Origin: Hyphomicrobiales bacterium
GTDB taxonomy: Bacteria; Pseudomonadota; Alphaproteobacteria; Rhizobiales; Rhizobiaceae
DNA length: 64,000 nucleotides
Assembly: GCA_900469955.1 (NCBI GenBank)
Contig: UBYX01000026.1
Location: forward strand, 1 to 64,000
Reading direction: 5' to 3'
This document shows positions 60,135 through 64,000 of this stretch, piece after piece. Positions within the stretch are counted from its first letter, which is position 1; each line of letters opens with the position of its first letter. The notes under the pieces are model-generated. The model made no database searches. It was given only the letters and a program-made list of their open reading frames with translations, and was not told the DNA's origin. Made by a program: the position numbers and the translations under genes.

Positions 60135-60165
60135 TAGATAATTCCTACAGTCACTAGAGCTTCAA
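60135..60165 (-). promoter_or_regulatory. MerR-type promoter for the 71-aa CxxCH gene
   Basis: On the minus strand, TTGAAG (60160-60165) and TATCTA (60135-60140) are separated by 19 bp. The spacer holds the imperfect dyad CTCTAGTGACTGTAG. The overlong spacer and central dyad are diagnostic of promoters activated by MerR-family regulators. The regulator gene lies immediately on the other side. Confidence 0.65.
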
Positions 60166-60180
60166 GAGGAAATTTTCGCC

Positions 60181-60597
60181 ATGCTGTCGATCGGCAGTCT
60201 CGCAAAACGCACCGGCGTGAAGGTGCCGACCATTCGCTATTACGAGCAGATGGGCCTGCTGAAAGCCGCCGAACGCTCGGAAGGCAACCAGCGGCGCTAC
60301 GAAAGAAGCGACCTCGAGCGGCTCGCCTTCATCCGCCATGCGCGCGATCTCGGCCTCGACATTCCGGCGATCCGCGAACTCATCAGGTTGAGCGAACATT
60401 CGCAGCAGCCCTGCGCCGATGCCGACAGGATCGCGGCCGAACATCTTGCGGCGGTGCGCGAGAAGATCGCGAGACTGAGGAAGCTCGAGCAGGAACTAGA
60501 CAGGATCGTCTCCCATTGCGACGGAGGCCATTCGATCGAGGAATGCTACGTGATCCGCGCCCTGTCGGATCACGGACTCTGCGAGGGAGAACATTGA
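60181..60597 (+). CDS. MerR-family heavy-metal regulator (PbrR/CadR-like)
   Basis: 138 residues: a MerR HTH (MLSIGSLAKRTGVKVPTIRYYEQMGLL spans 1-27), a dimerisation helix, and Cys78, Cys113 and Cys122. The spacing matches the three Pb(II) or Cd(II)-binding cysteines of PbrR and CadR. An extra Cys134 lies near the C-terminus. It is divergent from the 71-aa CxxCH gene. There is no P-type ATPase next to it, unlike pbr, cad or znt systems, unless dmeF counts. Confidence 0.88.
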   Translation: MLSIGSLAKRTGVKVPTIRYYEQMGLLKAAERSEGNQRRYERSDLERLAFIRHARDLGLDIPAIRELIRLSEHSQQPCADADRIAAEHLAAVREKIARLRKLEQELDRIVSHCDGGHSIEECYVIRALSDHGLCEGEH

Positions 60598-60667
60598 CGG
60601 CGGGTTGCCGCAGAACCATTCGCAATCCCGCTTGACAAGTTCCGCGATCGGTAGCATTCAACACTCC

Positions 60668-60721
60668 ATGATCACGACGCGCACGACCACCGCCTGCTCG
60701 TATTTTTGGGCCTACCTCTAA
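60668..60721 (+). CDS. Attenuator leader peptide with Tyr-Phe-Trp codons
   Basis: ATG 60668 to TAA 60721 encodes MITTRTTTACSYFWAYL. Four of the last six residues are aromatic (Tyr, Phe, Trp, Tyr), and the first part is Thr-rich. There is no ribosome-binding site, and the predicted transcript start is a few bases upstream. The peptide would then be translated from a nearly leaderless mRNA, as described for trpL of Ensifer meliloti. Confidence 0.65.
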   Translation: MITTRTTTACSYFWAYL

Positions 60722-60750
60722 GGGGCGGCTCGACAGATCATCATGTCAAC

Positions 60751-60775
60751 AAGCCGCCATCAGGCGGCTTTGTTC
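60751..60775 (+). terminator. Attenuator terminator hairpin
   Basis: AAGCCGCC-ATCA-GGCGGCTT forms a perfect 8-bp stem with a tetraloop, followed by TGTTC. It is located 30 bp after the leader-peptide stop and about 50 bp before the GNAT start. Its left arm is complementary to the segment right after the leader stop. Confidence 0.7.
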
Positions 60776-60826
60776 ATGAGAAACGGCACCTGACGGCGAC
60801 ACAAAGACCGAAAAAGGATGCCGGAA

Positions 60827-61315
60827 ATGACTGAAGATACCGAAATTTCACTGCTTAGGCCGCCCGTTGTGACCATCCGCAGCGCCAAACCGCGCGATCT
60901 GCCAGAGCTCAACGAGATGATCGCGGCTCTCGCCGCCCATCACAACGACCCCGCCGCCATCACGCCCGAAAAGCTGGAACGCGATCTGTTCGGCCCCATG
61001 CCGTGGATCACTGCGCTTGTTGCCGATACCGGCTCGGGGCTGATCGGTTACGCGATCCTCGTGCCGCTCTACAGAGCCCAGGAAGGCACGCGCGGCATGG
61101 ACCTCCACCATCTCTTCGTGCTCGACGGCCATCGCGGCCACGGCATCGGCCAGCATCTCGTCGCCCGCGCCCGGGAAATCGCCAAAAACGCCGGCTGCGA
61201 CTACCTTTCCGTCAGCGCCGCGACCGGCAATTTCGCGGCACATCGTTTCTATGAGAATATGGATTTCAAGCCGCGCCCGGTGACCGGCATGCGCTATATG
61301 CAGGCGCTGGCCTGA
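60827..61315 (+). CDS. GNAT N-acetyltransferase under attenuation control
   Basis: About 162 residues. The GNAT fold is visible: VTIRSAKPRDLPELNEMIAALAAHH, the acetyl-CoA loop VLDGHRGHGIGQHLVARA, and the C-terminal NFAAHRFYENMDFKP. It resembles diamine or arylalkylamine-type acetyltransferases. The attenuator with aromatic codons suggests that the substrate is an aromatic amino acid or amine, or that the enzyme is induced when translation is impaired. ATG 60818 is an alternative start. Confidence 0.85.
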   Translation: MTEDTEISLLRPPVVTIRSAKPRDLPELNEMIAALAAHHNDPAAITPEKLERDLFGPMPWITALVADTGSGLIGYAILVPLYRAQEGTRGMDLHHLFVLDGHRGHGIGQHLVARAREIAKNAGCDYLSVSAATGNFAAHRFYENMDFKPRPVTGMRYMQALA

Positions 61316-61332
61316 ACGGCTCTGGCCAAGGC

Positions 61333-61665
61333 TTATCCGGCGGCCTTGGCCAGAACGTCGCCGGCCCATTCATTGAGGCTCTTGCCCGCGAGTTCGGCAG
61401 CCTGGGCGGCTCGCCTATGCACTTCGGGGCTGACGCGGAACATCATCTTGCCGGAATAGGGTTTCTGCGGTTGCCTACCGACTTTGGCACAGGTCTCGAT
61501 ATAGTCGTCGACTGCCTCACGAAAGGCAGCCCGCAGTTCGTCTACACCATCCGCGTGGAAGCCGACACCGTCGCGGATGCCGGAAATCTGGCCAAACAGG
61601 ATGCCATCCTCGTCGTCGTATTCGATACGGGCTGAGTACCCCTTGTAAGTCATTACATTCGTCAT
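61333..61665 (-). CDS. hicB: HicB-type antitoxin
   Basis: 110 residues: a degenerate RNase H-like N-terminal domain (YKGYSARIEYDDEDGILFGQISGI) and a C-terminal RHH-like DNA-binding end (KMMFRVSPEVHRRAAQAAELAGKSLNEW). The start overlaps the hicA stop by ATGA. It is the only toxin-antitoxin locus in the window without visible lesions. Confidence 0.9.
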   Translation of the reverse strand: MTNVMTYKGYSARIEYDDEDGILFGQISGIRDGVGFHADGVDELRAAFREAVDDYIETCAKVGRQPQKPYSGKMMFRVSPEVHRRAAQAAELAGKSLNEWAGDVLAKAAG

Positions 61666-61916
61666 GGCATTATCCCCAGACGGGTCAAGTAAGCACGTGC
61701 AGCGCGCACCTGATAGCGCTTTGCTTCCTTAGCCGGATGCGGTCGGTGGAAAGTCTCGATCTCCCCGCCCTTGTCAAAGCGGACACGAGAGCCGCTCCCT
61801 TCGATGATGGTGCAACCGGCTGAAACAAGCAGGTTTTCGATAGCCGCCCATTCGAGCGTTCCCGATACCGGATCTCTAAAGACAGCTTCCAGCGTCTTAC
61901 GGTGCTTGCTGTTCAT
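61662..61916 (-). CDS. hicA: HicA-type mRNA interferase toxin
   Basis: 84 residues with the HicA dsRBD-like pattern (WAAIENLLVSAGCTIIEGSGSRVRF) and the later segment ETFHRPHPAKEAKRYQVRAARAYL. In this branch the catalytic His may be in FHRPH rather than in the classical GSHH. It is intact, and toxin-first order is normal for hicAB. Confidence 0.88.
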   Translation of the reverse strand: MNSKHRKTLEAVFRDPVSGTLEWAAIENLLVSAGCTIIEGSGSRVRFDKGGEIETFHRPHPAKEAKRYQVRAARAYLTRLGIMP

Positions 61917-61956
61917 GCAACCAATCTAGTGGATGATAGCACTTTTTGCAAGCATG

Positions 61957-62874
61957 TCACTCCACGGAAGGCACCGCCTTCAGATAAGCGGCAATCGCCT
62001 CCAGATCGCTCTTCGGCAGATGCGCGACGTTCTGCTGGACCTCGACCATGGAGCCGCCGGCGCTGTCGAAATCTGGCGTGAAGCCGGTTTCGAGATAATT
62101 GGCAATGTCGCCCTCGCTCCAAGAACCGACATCCTTCGACCCCGGTGTGATATTGGGGATGCTGCCCTTGCCTTCCGGATTGGGACCGCCGGCGAGCCAG
62201 CGGTCGGGCTGGAAGCCGCCCATGGGATCGCGCGGCGTATGACATTCGCCGCAATGGCCCGGCCCTTCCACGAGGAACTGACCACGCTTCACCTTTTCAT
62301 CGGCCGAAGCCAATTCGACGCGCGGCTGGTCGTTGAAATAGAGATATTTCCAGACGCCCACACCGAGGCGGATGTTGTAGGGGAAACCGAGTTCGTGCGG
62401 CGGGGCGATGTTGGAGTTTGCCGGCAGCGTCTTCAGATAGCCGAACAGATCGTTGACATCTTTTGCCGAGAGGCGGGCATAGGAGCCGTAGGGGAAGGAC
62501 GGATAGAGATGTTCGCCGTTCGGACCAACGCCACGGGTCATGGCATTGCCGAATTGCGCGAGCGTCCAGTTGCCGATACCCGCATTCGGATCGGGCGAAA
62601 TATTCGGAATGTGGAACGTGCCGAAGGGGCTCGGCAGCGCGCGTCCGCCCGACATCACCTTCAAGGCATCGCCCTGAGCCCCCTTCGCGGCGTGACAGCC
62701 TGCGCAGCCGCCAGCCCAGAACAATTGCTCGCCGTTTGCGAGATCAGGTTCTCCGAGATTGGCCCAATAGCTTCCCGGATGCGGGGCGGGCTTCGTCAGC
62801 GCCCAGGCTATCCCGGCGCCGACTGCAACGATGACCGCGCCGGCACCCAAGACTTTCGCCCACCGAGACGCCAT
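61957..62874 (-). CDS. Di-heme cytochrome c
   Basis: 305 residues: an N-terminal membrane anchor or signal (KVLGAGAVIVAVGAGIAWAL) and two cytochrome c domains with CAGCH and CGECH. Distal Met candidates are present. The layout resembles cytochrome subunits of alcohol/gluconate-type dehydrogenases or the ThiT/FdxP-like di-heme proteins. The redox partner is not in the window. The ATG at 62874 has GAAGGAGAAGAGC upstream. Confidence 0.87.
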   Translation of the reverse strand: MASRWAKVLGAGAVIVAVGAGIAWALTKPAPHPGSYWANLGEPDLANGEQLFWAGGCAGCHAAKGAQGDALKVMSGGRALPSPFGTFHIPNISPDPNAGIGNWTLAQFGNAMTRGVGPNGEHLYPSFPYGSYARLSAKDVNDLFGYLKTLPANSNIAPPHELGFPYNIRLGVGVWKYLYFNDQPRVELASADEKVKRGQFLVEGPGHCGECHTPRDPMGGFQPDRWLAGGPNPEGKGSIPNITPGSKDVGSWSEGDIANYLETGFTPDFDSAGGSMVEVQQNVAHLPKSDLEAIAAYLKAVPSVE

Positions 62875-62901
62875 GCTCTTCTCCTTCAAAATTCGTGAAA
62901 G

Positions 62902-62924
62902 GCCGGCGGCGGATAGCCGCCGGC
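62902..62924 (-). terminator. Hairpin between cytochrome genes
   Basis: On the minus strand GCCGGCGGC-TATCC-GCCGCCGGC forms a 9-bp perfect stem followed by CTTTC. It lies between the cytochrome c' stop (62940) and the di-heme cytochrome start (62874), so it could attenuate read-through from one to the other. Confidence 0.6.
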
Positions 62925-62939
62925 TTCCGGTCCCACCGA

Positions 62940-63383
62940 TCAGTTCATGGGAGCCCGGTACGTCTTGTGACAGTCGGAACAGATCGGTCCGAGCCGTCCC
63001 AATGCCGCCGCCACACCGGCCTTATCTGCCGGCAGGGTGGCGAGCATGGCGTCTGCCTCGGATCCGAGCTTGGCCGCCAGAGCGCGGAAATCATCCGGCT
63101 TTTCCCATATTGTCGGCAAAGCCTTTGTCTTGCCTTTGTCCGAGCCGGCAGGGAACTGCTCGGGAAAAGCTTTGATATTGGTGCTGATCGTCGTCAGCGC
63201 TGTCTTCACCACGGTCGCATCGTATGGCTTCTCGCCTTTGGCGATCGCACCCAGTGCGCCCGCCGACTGCCCATTTTCCTTCATCAGCTTCTGCCGGGCA
63301 GCGATCGCATCTTCCTGCGCGAACGCCGCGGACAGACAGAGACAGGCGGCAGCCGCCGCAATGGCATAAGACCTCAACTGCAT
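62940..63383 (-). CDS. Cytochrome c' (c-556 type)
   Basis: 147 residues with a signal peptide (QLRSYAIAAAAACLCLSAAFA), a four-helix-bundle mature part and a C-terminal haem motif CSDCHKTYR. A periplasmic cytochrome of this type may bind NO or carry electrons. The ATG at 63383 lies 9 bases after GGAGG. It is a paralogue of the gene at 63556. Confidence 0.92.
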   Translation of the reverse strand: MQLRSYAIAAAAACLCLSAAFAQEDAIAARQKLMKENGQSAGALGAIAKGEKPYDATVVKTALTTISTNIKAFPEQFPAGSDKGKTKALPTIWEKPDDFRALAAKLGSEADAMLATLPADKAGVAAALGRLGPICSDCHKTYRAPMN

Positions 63384-63555
63384 GTGCACATTCCTCCCAT
63401 GAGCCGGCAGGGCCGGTGTGTTGACAACGGCTCACGATGCGATGGGTGCTCGACGGGAGGAAGTAACAAGGCAGTGATAATATTCAATGTTCTGCGACGG
63501 ACGGCCTACCGAAGGCGGGAGCGGGAATAGAGCCGCCCACTCCCGCGCATGGGTG

Positions 63556-63999
63556 CTACTTCTTCATGCGGTAGGTCTGATGACAGTCGCCGCAGGTGCC
63601 GCCGAGCGCCTTCATCGCAGCGCCGACGCCTGCCTGATCGGCCGGGACGGCGGCGAGCAGCTTATCCGCCTCGGCGGCAAGCTTTTCCGCCTTGGCATGG
63701 AAGTCCTTCGGGTTCTGCCAGACGGCCGGAGCAGCTTCCGAATCCGCACCGGATTCCGTCCCTGCCGGAAACTGGTTGGGAAAAGCCTTCATTGTCGTGC
63801 TGATGGTGGTGAGAGCGGCAGTTACCGTCGCGGCCTCGTAGGGCTTCTCGCCCTTGGCAATGCCACCGAGCGCGCCGAGGGCGCCACCGACGGCTTTCAT
63901 CTGCTTCTGGCGCTGAACCTGGGGGCCCTCCTGAGCAACGGCAACGGACAAACCAAGACAGCCGACAACGGCCGCGAGGGCTATGGACTTAAGGCGCAT
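63556..63999 (-). CDS. Cytochrome c' (c-556 type), second copy
   Basis: 147 residues with a signal peptide (RLKSIALAAVVGCLGLSVAVA), AIAKGEKPY-like and TTISTTMKAFPNQFPAGTE segments shared with its neighbour, and a C-terminal CGDCHQTYR. The two genes are a tandem duplication. The ATG ends one base before the window edge, so its ribosome-binding site is not visible. Confidence 0.92.
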   Translation of the reverse strand: MRLKSIALAAVVGCLGLSVAVAQEGPQVQRQKQMKAVGGALGALGGIAKGEKPYEAATVTAALTTISTTMKAFPNQFPAGTESGADSEAAPAVWQNPKDFHAKAEKLAAEADKLLAAVPADQAGVGAAMKALGGTCGDCHQTYRMKK

Positions 64000-64000
64000 A

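Larger units (their letters stand above)
60632..60775 (+). promoter_or_regulatory. Transcription attenuator leader upstream of GNAT gene
   Basis: TTGACA (60632-60637) and a -10-like TAGCAT or CATTCA (60652-60660) place the transcript start at or just before the leader ATG. The leader encodes a 17-residue peptide rich in aromatic codons. Segment 2 (GGCGGCT, 60724-60730) and segment 4 (GGCGGCTT, 60763-60770) can each pair with segment 3 (AAGCCGCC, 60751-60758). Segment 1 (CCGCC, 60690-60694) can pair with segment 2. Ribosome stalling at the Tyr-Phe-Trp codons would favour 2:3 pairing and read-through. Confidence 0.7.

Noticed and set aside
63515..63546. GCGGGAG/CTCCCGC hairpin after the second cytochrome c' gene as terminator
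   Set aside because: Loop of 18 nt and no T-tract; too weak to call.

Overview
The window looks like chromosome of a fast-growing alphaproteobacterium of the Rhizobiaceae (Rhizobium, Agrobacterium or Ensifer type). The grounds are high GC, dense short operons, a MucR/Ros zinc-finger regulator, a pha/mrp antiporter operon, a dmeRF cobalt/nickel efflux pair, cueR-copA, CtrA-type TTAA-N7-TTAA sites, RIME-like intergenic palindromes and many small rhizobial DUF families (DUF1491, DUF2336, DUF5330, DUF6456, DUF930). I see no rRNA, tRNA, CRISPR array, phage or insertion sequence.

Layout. 1-1.4 kb: the end of a Gly-rich protein with a sortase-like C-terminal tail, an exosortase-family peptidase and a small membrane-anchored partner. 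1.4-5.9 kb: MFS efflux pump under a SoxR-like box, porin-like OMP, DGPF protein, PLP lyase. 5.9-9.6 kb: copper module (copZ-like, cueR, copA) and a relB/relE locus whose toxin has a stop codon. 9.6-16 kb: LuxR regulator, YcgN protein, PBP1A-family synthase, a decayed higBA locus, DUF1214/DUF1254. 16-21 kb: DUF2336 with CtrA boxes, GIY-YIG, tautomerase/LysR, DUF2243. 21.7-28 kb: KaiC-like ATPase overlapping a hybrid histidine kinase, then a DivJ/PleC-like kinase and a peptidoglycan-binding protein. 28-32 kb: DUF5330, SufE, DUF6456, a DnaA-domain-IV-like regulator, MucR. 32-38.6 kb: phaABCDEFG. 38.8-49 kb: MsrB, methyltransferase, epimerase and several divergent regulator/target pairs (HxlR/imine reductase-like, TetR/SDR, MarR/DMT pump), LysE. 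49-58 kb: parD with a broken parE, GNAT, hemolysin III, DksA-like, UspA, VOC, AI-2E transporter, oligopeptidase B. 58-64 kb: dmeRF, a PbrR/CadR-like regulator facing a 71-aa CxxCH protein, a GNAT gene behind a ribosome-dependent attenuator, intact hicAB, and a di-heme cytochrome c with two cytochrome c' paralogues.

Themes. (i) Metal and redox stress: SoxR, CueR, DmeR and PbrR-like promoters can be read directly from operator geometry. (ii) Cell cycle and envelope: CtrA boxes, a DivJ/PleC-like kinase, MucR, PBP1A, a DnaA-like HTH. (iii) Decay of toxin genes: three of four type II toxin-antitoxin loci carry disrupted toxins. The best candidates for undescribed biology are the exosortase with its apparent dedicated substrate, the aromatic-codon attenuator in front of the GNAT gene, and the small CxxCH protein that appears to be the target of the PbrR-like regulator.

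All calls are made by eye from sequence. Family names rest on recognised motifs; no database was searched.
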